From: Pestalotiopsis fici W106-1
Taxonomy: Eukaryota > Ascomycota > Sordariomycetes > Amphisphaeriales > Sporocadaceae
Length of the DNA: 64,000 nucleotides
Direction of reading: 5' to 3'
Assembly (NCBI RefSeq): GCF_000516985.1
Contig: NW_006917096.1
Span: 3,333,606-3,397,605, forward strand
A program made the position numbers and the translations under genes. Under the pieces are notes generated by a model. The model was not told the origin of the DNA. It did not search any database and saw nothing but the letters and a program-made list of their open reading frames with translations. Of this stretch, positions 44,624 to 55,295 are shown in pieces (the first letter of the stretch is position 1; the number at the start of each line of letters is the position of its first letter).

Positions 44624-46645
44624 TCAATTATGCCCGTCCGCGAGCATCATTTCCATGCGCGGGGACAGGTTCCGTTTCGGGGAGAGAATCTGCTTGAAAA
44701 TCTTGTCCTGGTATGGTGATATCGATTCTGGGTACTCGACATCCACCTTGATCACAAAGTCGGACCGTTGTCCCCCCATGCCTTCGAGAGGCATACCTAG
44801 TCCGGGGTAGCATTGTGACCACGACGGCGGCGTCACTTCTGTCCTCTGAACCTGAATGACCTTGCCATCAATCGTGCGAATGACCTTGTTCCAGCCGCAC
44901 AAGGATTCCAGCAATGAAATCTTGACGGTGGCGACAAGGTCCTGACCTTCCCACTCGAAACGTTTGTGTGATTTCTAGACAACAGTTAGCATATCAAGTA
45001 TAAATGCTGCGCACCATGATTGACTCACCAATTCCACTGTAAAGTGGATATCTTGGGGAAGACCTTTCATGTCAACACCCACGTCGGGGACCTTGATTAG
45101 GTGTCCTGACTGTGCACCAGCTGGGTAGTGAACTTCAATCGTCGACTCGCACAGCTCCAACTCGTTGCGGTCATTTCTTTGAGCTTGGAGTCGTCCCCGA
45201 ATCCTTTTGGTTTTGAACCCGCCCTTGAATGCCTCCTCTAGTGTGAGGGACAGAGTCCGCGAGATGATGCGTCTCTTGGGAGATGGGGACGGAAGCGGAC
45301 GCACTGCCTTTGGTGTCTCGTCAGGGACTGGGAGGTCTGGCGGTGGCATCTCATTTTCGGGCGTTTGAGGAAAATCACCCGTCGGAGTAGAAGAACGACT
45401 AAAGTCTAGCACGAAAGCATCAAGCTCATCCATCAAGCTCTCGATACCGGCATCACTGTTTGAGCGGACTGCCGGGCTGGTGACGCCTAGACATGCGTCA
45501 CTGCCGTGTGGGAGCCAAGATGGGGTTTCTGGAATATCGGGCGTGGTCATCCGAGAACTTGGGCTCGAAAACTCGTCAAAGACGCTTTCCGCAACAGAGC
45601 TTACGATCTCGGATGGGGGAACTTCAGAAACACTTGAAGGAGGACCGCGCATGCCGCCAAAGCTCCACATGTCTGGGTAAGGATTTGACCACGAGGCATC
45701 TCGAGCGCTACTTATCAACGGAGAGGCTGCCAAGTATTGCGGCGACGATGAGGAGCTTGCTGTCCTGGTAAAGGCTGCTGTGGGAGACCAGGGAGTCATG
45801 GAGCTGGTTCTCTTATTCTTGGAGGCAGATGCCTGGAACTCCTGATCGGATGTCCCGAGCCATGAGGTGATGTACTCTTGGATGGAGTCACGATTGGAAG
45901 CCACATCATCTTCAGTCACACGATCTCCGACCAGCTCCTTTTCGAGTTCTTCCCAGCCCTTTTGGACATCCAAGACGGCAACATCTTTCTGGCCCAACTC
46001 GACCTGACGATGCAAGTCGTCTAGCCTCGCGCGGATATCATTAAGGACGACGGCGCTGGTCTCTGAAGCCTGCTCCAGTCTCCCAAGCGACGAGGTGTTG
46101 ATATGAGTAAGAAATAAGTTCAAGCCGTCGGTGTGTTGCGACAGCTTGAGGCGGATTTGTGAAATTGGTTTGATGCCAAACCTGAGCCGATCTCTGAAGC
46201 GCGGCTTTGCTGAGTGGAGCGACCTGTATTGTAGCAGGTATCGCTCCAGGTCACCTAGATCGGTGTTGCAATCCTCAATTAAATTGGTGAGTTGTTGTCT
46301 CTTGGATTTGCCGGCCTTGTGTATGGCCGATGTTGGCTCATTCAACTCATTTCCAACATCTTGTAGTAATGATTGTAGTGTGCGGACTGATGATGTTCGT
46401 GTTAGTCATGGAACACGATATGCGTTGAGACTCTTCTCTCACCTTCTGTAGAGAGCGACTTGTATTCATCCCCAGCACTTTCGCCTATATTTTGCCGTCG
46501 ATCATTAGCATTTTGTGCAAGCAACTGGTGGTGGACAGACCAGCAACAGGCCTGTGAAAATGGTGGACCTACAAGCCTTGTACAGTTTCCACGCCAATGT
46601 CGCTACGGCAATGACGTCCCCCGCACTCCACCCAAAAGAAGCCAT
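44624..46645 (-). CDS. Fusion of fungal STAND-type N-terminal domain with DnaJ (Hsp40) C-terminal domain
   Basis: Four exons, 46573-46645, 46443-46484, 45029-46386 and 44624-44974, give 607 aa. The N-terminus MASFGWSAGDVIAVATLAW with LYKACESAGDEYKSLSTEVRTL matches the fungal N-terminal domain found at the front of STAND/NLR-like proteins (about 1-150, helical). A Ser/Pro-rich, probably disordered region follows (about 190-370), then basic KRRIISRTLSLTLEEAF. The C-terminal third is an Hsp40 peptide-binding region: EVHYPAGAQSGHLIKVPDVG (from about 456), LPQDIHFTVEL, HKRFEWEGQDLVATVKISLLESLCGW, TIDGKVIQV and YPGLGMPLEG. No J domain (HPD) and no zinc-finger CxxCxGxG repeats are present. It could bind unfolded proteins in a signalling or incompatibility context; the function is inferred from domains only. 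Confidence 0.85.
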
Positions 46646-48639
46646 GCTTAATACGTATAATTCCGCACAATCCTGTCCTATTATTACCCGACTCCCCGAA
46701 GCCACCAACAGTCAAAAGGAGCGTAACGAGGGACGGTGGAAAGAGGGTAGGATAATTAATAGTAATAGAAAAAAAGAGCGACGATGATCTAACAATCAAT
46801 CATTTCATCCCACCTATTCTGCTTCGGTCAACGAGAGGAGGAGAGAAAACAGGAAAACTTTGAGCCCACTGGCTAAACCTCACTGGCGACGACGGAGGCG
46901 GCGGGCGTTTTTTAATAAAAGCTGCTGCTGGCTGCGGACCTGACTGACCTCTCTCGTTTGACGCCCAGGCTGTGTTTCACTGCTCCACCCCCGTTGCATG
47001 CTCGAACCCTTGTCGTCCTGCACGTCCCAGCCTCAAAGCCCGCTGACGGCACCCAGCAGCGCAATGCGACAAGCGGCTGCAGCGCCTCCATTTGTGCCAT
47101 TTGTGCTCTCTCGGCTTCACTTGGGCCTACAACATGCCTGCAAATATGCCTGCTAGGGCTCTGTGCCGTGTCTGCTGACGGCATCCTCAGATTGGCTCAG
47201 AGCCGAGCCGGGGTCTCTGGCGATGCTAGCCCCCCGGATTTGTCGAGTCTAATGCGTGCACTATACTTAAAAAAATGGCATGGCAGAGGGTCATCGCCGT
47301 CCCAGCTCAAAGCTGTTTCCCAGCTTTCAGCTTTCAACTTTTTTATTCCGTGGAGAGGCCTCAAGTTCCCACTCTTGGTCGCTCGCCCAATGCGTCAAGG
47401 TCTCGCGATTGGACAGCCGAGAAAACCTTGAGAGGACCTATCCTCGCTACCTACCTGCCTGACGGGTAAAGAGTCCAATCTTTTGATCGCTCAAAGTGGA
47501 CACTATGACTTGTCTAGGTAGTCCGTGCGGCAATAGGTCGACTGAAGGGCCACAAGTTTTCACGAGACCTTGGAACCATGGACGCTAAACAGAACCATGT
47601 CTACCCAAGGATGAATGTCTGACGTGATGGGTGTCTCAACAGGGTAAAAATCCGTTTCCCTCGTCAGGCTGAAAAAAAAAAAAGAGACAGTCATCGTAGG
47701 CAGTGATATGGAGCAGGCATTCGGGCGATCGGATCATAAATGGTATAGCCTGTATGCTTTGTCGTGCATGGCATATCGACCACAAGGCTATGCGCGACAA
47801 TGAAAATGGACCACCACAGATTCACCACACAGCCCATGGCCGCTGCACTATCGTCGGAAAGCCGACGGGGCATATCTGGGTGGATCTTGCAACACATGCT
47901 TACTACATTGACAGATGACGCATATTTGCTTCTTCTTCTCCTGAACATCGCATTCTTCGCAGTGCCAGCTCACCACGTCGACCCAATCATCGCGACTTCT
48001 TCACCGAACATACTCTGCCAACTGATGGATAATATGCGACATGTCATACGTCTCAACGCAGACTGCATTGTCTTGTTGGAGCCTCAGAAAGTCTAGACAT
48101 CATTGTTCCACAAAAGCATGGCCCAAGTCTATCCACCATGGCCGTCGTCGAGAATTGCAAGTACGCCACGTTGTCCGGGCCGCTATACTGGCATGAGGCT
48201 AAAGATGGAGCAAGCAGACAAGATCGCCATGAGTGGAGTTGAGAGCCAGGCCTAGCCAATTCTTATAACCTTGTGCACGGCACACAAAATGAACCACGAG
48301 TTTTTCAAAAAAGTGTTCCAAACTCTATTCAACTGCGAAACGACGTGGTGACGCCGATCCACTATAGGCTGCTGTCGAGTCATGGGCCAGGCAGTCGTCA
48401 AAACAGACGTACAGTGGTGGTGCTGCCTGCATCAATAACCAGGCCCAATCCCCATTGATGTAACTGGCAGCAGGACTGCACCGGAATGCTATCGTGTCGG
48501 ACACCTCACCACACTGCTGCACGTTTGATGGGAATAGCAGCGGGAATCAGCCCCTGAATCTCTGGGTTCTGCTTCAATTCCTTATCCAGCATCAGCGTTT
48601 ACTCGGATCCTTTCCATGGCTTTTGAAGATTAGCATTGC
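46646..48639. other. Gene-poor region upstream of the STAND/DnaJ fusion gene
   Basis: About 2 kb. A poly-A run at about 47671-47682 and short overlapping frames are present. A minus-strand stretch near 48050-48200 (SGPDNVAYLQFSTTAMV) looks protein-like but is broken and unrecognised, possibly another decayed gene. Confidence 0.4.
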
Positions 48640-49320
48640 TTTCGACGGGCCAATAACTCAATACCATGCCAAAGCAGAGCTACTATACCTACCAGGGATG
48701 CATGCTTGGATATATTATACAAATCCTCATGCGACTTCCCGACACATGAATTGGCCGAACCCAGGTTGATAATGACCCTGCGCCCAACGTCGCGCCCAGC
48801 ATTTCTGCTGCTCCAGGTCTTGAAAGTTGGTTTGCGCATTGCTGCCACTTCAGCTTTCACACACAGTGAGTTGCCGCGCATTCAATGTTCATGATGCTGT
48901 CGAAATTTTGCATGGCGGTTTCGACTACGGGCACATGGACGCCATTGCCAATCCGAACTCTAGATCAGCCTCGCAGGACTAGGCCCCGGTATCCTGGGGT
49001 GACTTACACCAGCAACATTGATGGCACGATCGAGACGCCCGAACTCGTTGACAACAAAATCGACCATTGTACCAAGTTCTCATCCTCTACGTTCATCTCG
49101 GAGGTCCCGGCCCGGTAGTTTTGATTGCTTGCATACTTCTTGCTCTCTTCCGACGAAATAGCCTTTTCTAGGTTCATATTTGTGAATATGACAATCCTTG
49201 CACCAGCCTCGGCCAGGGAAAAGGCCGTCGCTCTGCCTATACCTCGACCTGACTAAGCGACACAAGTCAGCATACCCCAACCACGAGCGCGACCCCATCG
49301 AGTTGGGTGCTAGCAATCAT
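48640..49320 (-). pseudogene. Short-chain dehydrogenase/reductase pseudogene
   Basis: Starts at ATG 49320 (MIASTQLDGVALVVG). Then come TGA codons where a normal intron would be, but only about 27 bases separate it from SGRGIGRATAFSLAEAGARI. The frame shifts again before MVDFVVNEFGRLDRAINVAGV, and again between ETAMQNFDSIMNIE and RGNSLCVKAEVAAM. The active-site block INLGSANS...LYNISKHAS keeps YxxxK, but the downstream part ends at a stop near 48630. The mixture of conserved segments in different frames shows a decayed gene rather than an intact one. Confidence 0.8.
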
Positions 49321-50756
49321 TGTAAAATTGAAGAAATGATGTAAAAGACCAAGAAGTTGATTGATACTGAGGTTTCTACGCGAGAGAGTAAAATTTGAGA
49401 GTCATTGAATCTACATTGAGCTATTTTGTATGCCACATTCACACGGCAATCACATCTTGCCAATGCTATCAACCCGCTAAGACCTATTCTCCAAGGCGAG
49501 ACCTAACATGTACTATCACCATGAATAGTTGAATTAAGTCTTGCACAAACGAGAGAAGTATACTTTCTGGAAGAGATCACCACTGCACACAACCCTTTCG
49601 CGCGGTATAGTGCTGATTTGCGCAACGTTACTTTGTAGTGCTAATGGTTTCATTCCTCATGCCCACCACTTGTCCAGTCGCGGCTTTGTGTCATGCTTGG
49701 TGGCAGCTACTTTCTTGCAGGGCAAAGATAATTATGTGTGGCTGGAAATGGTGATACCAATGCGGAAGTCCATGAGTATGCCCCATAATTTCCTACTGAA
49801 ACGAGCTTGATTGTAAGTATATATATGGTATGCAAGGAATATGAGTATCTGATCGTGAGGTAGACCCTTGTCTGCGCTTGAAGCATACTGCCCCGAGAAT
49901 CGAGATCGCTCCACTGATAGCCAAGATGAAGGGAGGACAATGCACATTGTCTGCCGAGAGGAGTGGAGCAAGAGATGAGAAACGAGTATTGGCTCGATCA
50001 AATATAGAGCGTGCATATAATTGTAGGTCTCGCCTGGAGTGGAAAGTAGAATCTGATAGCCGCCGTCGCAATGACGACGACTATTTCCGGCACGCCAAGA
50101 CTGGAATCTTGTTTCACATGGTATGCCAAGAGATCCTGCCTTCTGAAATACCAGCCACCGCGGGGACAGGTGTACCTAGCGCAGTGCTGTTACCCGAGTG
50201 AATGAGCCCATTTGCAATAAGCAAACAGCTGCAAATTGGCAACAAGCCGTCGACAAAGTTTGTAATTAAAAATGGGAGAAACAAGAAGGAAATATTCATC
50301 AACTACATTGCTTTGCTGATACGAAAGTTTGCCCTGGCAGAGACTCCCAATACTCTGTATCGCATGCAAATGTCCCACAACATGTAGGTACGGGCGCCAT
50401 GTTGCGCAGGGCATAATACAGGTGGCGGGGGTCGGAGAGCGCTAAGGAGGATCGCTAGTCTTGTCCGAACAGAATGGATGCACGTGGTTCCACTCGGAGT
50501 GAGACGGATCTACGTAGTATATCCAAGACAAGGGTCAAGGCTGTTCGTCCATTACACTGAATAGACACCAGATGGGCGATCTAGCACTTCACTCCGGGTG
50601 CATCGACATGAAGAGATCAAACACTCCGATACACTGTCACTGATTGCATCGTACGGCCTTATGGAGAGCCTCTGGTGAAGGACTATTTCAATACAGGCAT
50701 GCACATGTTCCAGCATGGAAGGATCATGGTACAGATAGAACAAGTAAATATACACA
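49321..50756. other. Intergenic region upstream of the 2-oxoacid decarboxylase
   Basis: About 1.4 kb with no supported gene. Contains the 5' flank of the SDR remnant and the presumed promoter of the decarboxylase. Confidence 0.5.
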
Positions 50757-52469
50757 ATGAAGCTCGCAGAGTATCTATTCCAACGCCTCAGACAACTCGG
50801 AGTCGAGTCCATCCATGGAGTCCCTGGCGATTATAATCTGTCACTGCTGGATTTTGTTGAACCTGCAGGTCTCCGATGGGTAGGCAACGTGAACGAGCTC
50901 AACGCTGCCTACGCTGCCGACGGCTACGCCAGAATCAAGGGCATCTCGGCCTTGATCACGACCTTTGGTGTGGGCGAGTTGTCTGCAATCAATGCTATTG
51001 CAGGAGCCTATACAGAGCGAGCGCCCGTCATTCACATTGTCGGCATCCCAGAGAGGGCTTCTCACGAGTCTCGACTCTTGATCCACCACACATTCAATGA
51101 CGGCGAATATCAACGCTTTGCACAGATGCACGCCCACGCCACTGTTGCGCAGACTAGACTTTGGGACGCTCACACCAGCCCGCAGCAGATTGATAATGTT
51201 CTACGACAATGCCTGCTACACAGTCGACCCGTATACCTTGAGGTTCCTGTCGACCTCGTCACGGCCATTGTCCCAGCCGATAGCCTCCAGTTCCCCTTGG
51301 ATCTTCTCGAGACTTCGTTGGGAACTCGTGAAGAAGCTGTCCTAGCAGAGGTCCACGACAGAATACGCTCCGCCAAGCAACCTCTCATCCTCGTTGACGG
51401 TGAAGTCCGACCCATGGGCGTTGTTGCCCAAGTACAAGAACTGGTAGACAGCACTGGGTGGCCAACCTGGACCACTCCGTTTGGAAAAGGTCTCTTGAAT
51501 GAAACCGTTCCAAACTTTCACGGGATCTACCAAGGCACATACAACCAAGCCAAAGTCCGTGAGTTTCATGATACAGCAGATCTCGTACTGTGTTTCGGCC
51601 CTCATTGGAGTTCGAGCAATTCTTATGGCTACTCGAGCATTCCAAAGTCCGAGATCGCCATCGTCTTTACTGATAATGCGATTCATCTCAACGGCCACAA
51701 GTACCGAGACATCTCGGTAAAGGCTGTGCTGCAACATATTTTACAGAGTCTCTCACAGAGCTCTGCCCATGCATACCACAAGTACCCCGAGCTGCCGTGC
51801 GACTACAAGCTTCCAGTGCCGGATATCGCAGAAACTCAGTTATTGGCCCAAGATCGACTTTGGCGCGTGCTGGCCAACATTCTCCGCCCTGGCGATATCC
51901 TACTTGGAGAAACCGGAACAGCAGGATATGGTGTACGGGTCATGCCTCTACCAAAGCACGCACGAGTCTTCACTCCCGTGACCTGGTTGTCCATTGGTTA
52001 CATGCTGCCAGCGGCCCAGGGCGCAGCACTGGCACAGAGGGAGCTGATCGAGTCCTCCAACTATTTCGGCCTGACGCGCGGGCGCACCATCTTGATCATT
52101 GGAGACGGCAGCTTCCAAATGACGGTGCAAGAACTGTCCACCATTGTCCGACACGATTTGAACGTGCTCATTATTCTGATCAATAATGACGGGTACACGA
52201 TTGAGAGATGCATTCACGGCCGCAAGCAAGGCTACAATGATGTTGGACGGTGGCGTTATCTACTCGCACCCAGCTTGTTTGGAGCGCCCGACGGTACGTA
52301 TCTCGGCTCCGCCAGGACATTTGGAGAGCTGAGTCGTGTCATGGTTGATGTGGAAGCCCGCAATGAGACGGGCTTGGCCATGGTGGAGCTATTCTTGGAT
52401 CGTGAAGATGCCCCGGCGGGACCTCTGAGGCACTATCTGGAAGCTCAGAGAAGCAAGGAGCAGAAATGA
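50757..52469 (+). CDS. ThDP-dependent 2-oxoacid decarboxylase (pyruvate/indolepyruvate decarboxylase family)
   Basis: Cytosolic enzyme that decarboxylates pyruvate or aromatic/branched 2-oxo acids to aldehydes with thiamine diphosphate and Mg2+. Intronless, 570 aa, ATG 50757. The Pyr domain has D25 (GVPGDYN), catalytic E47 (VNELNAAYAADGYAR) and the H110-H111 pair. The central domain spans about 190-340. The PP domain has the ThDP/Mg motif GDG (449-451) to NND (476-478), followed by GYTIE with E483. All active-site residues of the family are present. The next plus-strand gene is an Aro8-type aminotransferase, which makes an Aro10-like role on aromatic 2-oxo acids plausible; classical Pdc activity is the alternative. 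Confidence 0.9.
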   Translation: MKLAEYLFQRLRQLGVESIHGVPGDYNLSLLDFVEPAGLRWVGNVNELNAAYAADGYARIKGISALITTFGVGELSAINAIAGAYTERAPVIHIVGIPERASHESRLLIHHTFNDGEYQRFAQMHAHATVAQTRLWDAHTSPQQIDNVLRQCLLHSRPVYLEVPVDLVTAIVPADSLQFPLDLLETSLGTREEAVLAEVHDRIRSAKQPLILVDGEVRPMGVVAQVQELVDSTGWPTWTTPFGKGLLNETVPNFHGIYQGTYNQAKVREFHDTADLVLCFGPHWSSSNSYGYSSIPKSEIAIVFTDNAIHLNGHKYRDISVKAVLQHILQSLSQSSAHAYHKYPELPCDYKLPVPDIAETQLLAQDRLWRVLANILRPGDILLGETGTAGYGVRVMPLPKHARVFTPVTWLSIGYMLPAAQGAALAQRELIESSNYFGLTRGRTILIIGDGSFQMTVQELSTIVRHDLNVLIILINNDGYTIERCIHGRKQGYNDVGRWRYLLAPSLFGAPDGTYLGSARTFGELSRVMVDVEARNETGLAMVELFLDREDAPAGPLRHYLEAQRSKEQK

Positions 52470-53218
52470 TCGGGGTATGATCAAAGTATGACACATGGCG
52501 AATACTGGATAGAATTCTCATGCTGTTAAACCAACGGCCAGTGCGATGATTCACAGTCAATCAATGCATATGCACAACCTTAGACCGCATTCTAGGATGC
52601 TCAAATCTCATTTATTGCAGACACAAACATTATGAAGCAGAGATGAAAGCAGACGCTCATTTTGTCTTTTCGCAAATTATGTAATACTCATACCGGCTCT
52701 GATTTATGTACAGTCCCCAACTCATACTTATCTCTTACCAGTGTGTCGGCGGTTCCTATGAGTTCGATAGATAGAACGGGCTTGCATAATTGGGCAATTT
52801 CTACCCAAGACCTTTGACCAGGGGGATGAAAAAAAAAAAAAAAATCAAATGTGTACCCAGAAGTGCGGATAAGCGCTCAGGTACTGCGGGCTTAGAATCG
52901 TCACTCGGACAAAGCATCGGAGAAGACATTGAACAATTTGATTGGTCAATCTTTGGATGCTGGGACAATCGCGACATGCCATTGCACGTTATCACAAAGC
53001 GGTTTCCAGCAGTATGCCAAGCTACAAGACGCCTTCCAAGACTCATTTTGACTTGGTCATGATACTCCAACGTGGATCATAGACTGTTATCAGGTGGTGG
53101 GTACTACTTTGGCCGTAGGCGAGTCCTTGGAGTGACTCGAATTTACGCCAACCAGATGCTCGAACATATGTTTTGTGCTGTTCTGGATCCAACACAGGTA
53201 TATTAGCACGTCCGCACA
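52470..53218. other. Intergenic region between decarboxylase and aminotransferase
   Basis: About 0.75 kb. A poly-A run of 15 is at about 52829-52843. No gene recognised. Confidence 0.5.
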
Positions 53219-53227
53219 TTATATAAC
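53219..53227 (+). promoter_or_regulatory. TATA-like element of aminotransferase gene
   Basis: TTATATAAC lies about 75-80 bases before the ATG at 53301, a plausible TATA position. It supports a transcription start after the upstream in-frame GTG/TTG codons. Confidence 0.4.
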
Positions 53228-53300
53228 ACTACATCCGGGCGTATCGCCCATGATCTTGTCAAATTTATTCCTACCACTGACCATTCATCTGCATCGAAAC

Positions 53301-54830
53301 ATGTCGTTTCGCAAAAAGGTTCAAAAGTGCCATGAGAACAGAGCCAGATCAAAATCATTGCCGATAGGCAGTGCACCTTTCACGACTTCGCTATTCTACA
53401 AACAGCAGCCAGAAACACAAAAGTCAGCAGCTCTGCGATGGGACCATTTACTCAGTCGAGCTAGTACTCTCCAGACTGTATCGCCACTGAAAATAGCTTC
53501 CCGAGGCCAGCCGATGATCAGTCTGGGAACGGCTCGACCTACGCCAGAATACTACCCTTGGAAGAAGATCACTCTAGAATGTCTGAAAACACTTGGCGGT
53601 ACAGATGAAGAACCCCCGGAGTTATCGTATATGTCGTGCGCTACCGGCGAGGCCGCGTATGACCTGGCGGTAGCCATGAATTATGGCTACTCGGCTGGGT
53701 CGCCACAGGCACTGCGATTTATCACTGAGCATGTGGAAATGATACATGATCCTCCATATGACGATTGGGCGTGTTGCCTGACCTGTGGAACGACTTCGGC
53801 CTTGGATATTGCGCTGAGAGTTTTCTGCAATCCTGGCGATATTGTCCTCACCGAGAAGTTCACTTATACCGGGACCCTTACAGCTATCAAGTCCCAAGGT
53901 CTGCGTACTGTGGGCATAGAGATGGACGACCTTGGACTCCTGCCGGACGATATCGATAAAAGGTTGCAGAACTGGGATGATGGCCACGAGCAAGGCTCTA
54001 AACCACGAGTCCTCTACATGATACCAACTGGACAGAACCCAACGGGGTCAACACAATCTCCGCATCGGCGAAGAGAGATATATCGCATAGCGGTCAAACA
54101 TGATCTGTTTATCTTTGAGGACGACCCCTACTACTTCCTGAACATGGGGACATGGCAGTCAGGCACGGTCAAGAACGAAGACAGGGACAACTATCTCGCC
54201 AACCTTCCACCCTCGTATCTGTCGCTCGATACCTGTGGCCGTGTCCTACGTATGGACACTGCATCCAAGATTCTGGCTCCAGGCTTGCGATGCGGATGGG
54301 TCACGGGCTGCTCGCAAATTATAGACAAGTTTATATCCCTGTCCGAAGTGGGAGTCTCAGCACCCAGCGGGCCATCACAGGTCATGCTGTTCAAGTTGCT
54401 AGATGAAACATGGGGACACTTGGGGTTTGTCGACTGGCTACATTCTCTGTCGAGGGAATATCTTCGGAGGCGGGACATACTACTGCAAGCCTGCAGAGAT
54501 TATTTACCAATGAAGAATTGTTCATGGATGGTTCCCGACGCGGGCATGTTTGTCTGGATCAAGATAAATGTGTCTGATCATGCATCACGCAAGCAAGGAC
54601 CTTCCTCGGCTCAGGGACACCATCTTGGAATTGAAGATCATATTTATACCCAGTCTCAGGCAAATGGGGTTCTAGTGAGTAAAGGAAGCTGGTTTGCTCG
54701 GGACGGGTCGTCTGACGAGGTCTTTTTCCGTCTCACCTTTGCGGCTGCTCCAGAGCACGACCTTGTTCGAGCTGTTCAAGGATTCGCCGACGCCGTCCGC
54801 TCTGAATTTAGCGTGGAGGTATGCTCCTAA
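53301..54830 (+). CDS. Aro8-type aromatic/2-aminoadipate aminotransferase (PLP, class I)
   Basis: Transfers amino groups between aromatic (or 2-aminoadipate) amino acids and 2-oxo acids. Intronless, 509 aa from ATG 53301; an ATG at 53250 in the same frame would add 17 residues, but conserved sequence starts later. Landmarks are SLGTARPTPEYYPW (74-87), the PLP-stacking region CLTCGTTSALDIAL (159-172), NPTG (246-249), EDDPYY (273-278) with the cofactor-contacting Asp and Tyr, Schiff-base lysine K323 in MDTASKILAPGLR, and the substrate-binding Arg region FFRLTFA near the C-terminus. All catalytic residues are present. It sits 831 bases downstream of the decarboxylase on the same strand and 465 bases before a Zn2Cys6 regulator. 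Confidence 0.9.
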   Translation: MSFRKKVQKCHENRARSKSLPIGSAPFTTSLFYKQQPETQKSAALRWDHLLSRASTLQTVSPLKIASRGQPMISLGTARPTPEYYPWKKITLECLKTLGGTDEEPPELSYMSCATGEAAYDLAVAMNYGYSAGSPQALRFITEHVEMIHDPPYDDWACCLTCGTTSALDIALRVFCNPGDIVLTEKFTYTGTLTAIKSQGLRTVGIEMDDLGLLPDDIDKRLQNWDDGHEQGSKPRVLYMIPTGQNPTGSTQSPHRRREIYRIAVKHDLFIFEDDPYYFLNMGTWQSGTVKNEDRDNYLANLPPSYLSLDTCGRVLRMDTASKILAPGLRCGWVTGCSQIIDKFISLSEVGVSAPSGPSQVMLFKLLDETWGHLGFVDWLHSLSREYLRRRDILLQACRDYLPMKNCSWMVPDAGMFVWIKINVSDHASRKQGPSSAQGHHLGIEDHIYTQSQANGVLVSKGSWFARDGSSDEVFFRLTFAAAPEHDLVRAVQGFADAVRSEFSVEVCS

Positions 54831-55295
54831 CCTTGAATAAGCATGCCTCGGATATATTGAAGAAACGAAGTAGTATTAACGGAATTCTTTAAAGTTGCGC
54901 CTTGGGAGAAATGTCCATAATCGGAATACTCTAAATTTCAAAAGGTCAAAGAAATGACGTTCTTGTGACTCGCATGCTACTATTCAAAATCTTTGCGAAA
55001 AGCTTACGTCTGTCCAAATGACGGCATTTCTTGGGTTGCACTTTCTCTCCAAGATTGTTCAGGTGGTGAATCATTTGTGATGTCTTGGGCAATTGCGCCA
55101 TTTCACCGTAGCAGCCTAGAGTGCCCCATTGTTAGTCCTGTAGGTTAGGCCAGTACCCCGGCGGGGCACCGCTGCGTACTCCGACTCTCTCTCTCCGACT
55201 CTCTCTCCAAGGCCCGCTTCTCACTCCGAGATTGTGTATTCCTTTCGCTGCAGCATTATACTTCCTCTTGCTACATCACTGTATCCATACTCGAG
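54831..55295. other. Intergenic region with pyrimidine-rich leader
   Basis: About 0.46 kb; CTCTCTCTC tracts at about 55183-55208 lie just upstream of the regulator ATG, as is common in fungal core promoters. Confidence 0.5.

Noticed and set aside
48053..48259. Minus-strand frame with protein-like SGPDNVAYLQFSTTAMV
   Set aside because: It breaks within about 40 codons and matches no family I recognise; too weak to call.
53175..53300. N-terminal extension of the aminotransferase
   Set aside because: The extension starts at GTG, is not conserved in character, and a TATA-like element lies inside it; ATG 53301 is preferred.
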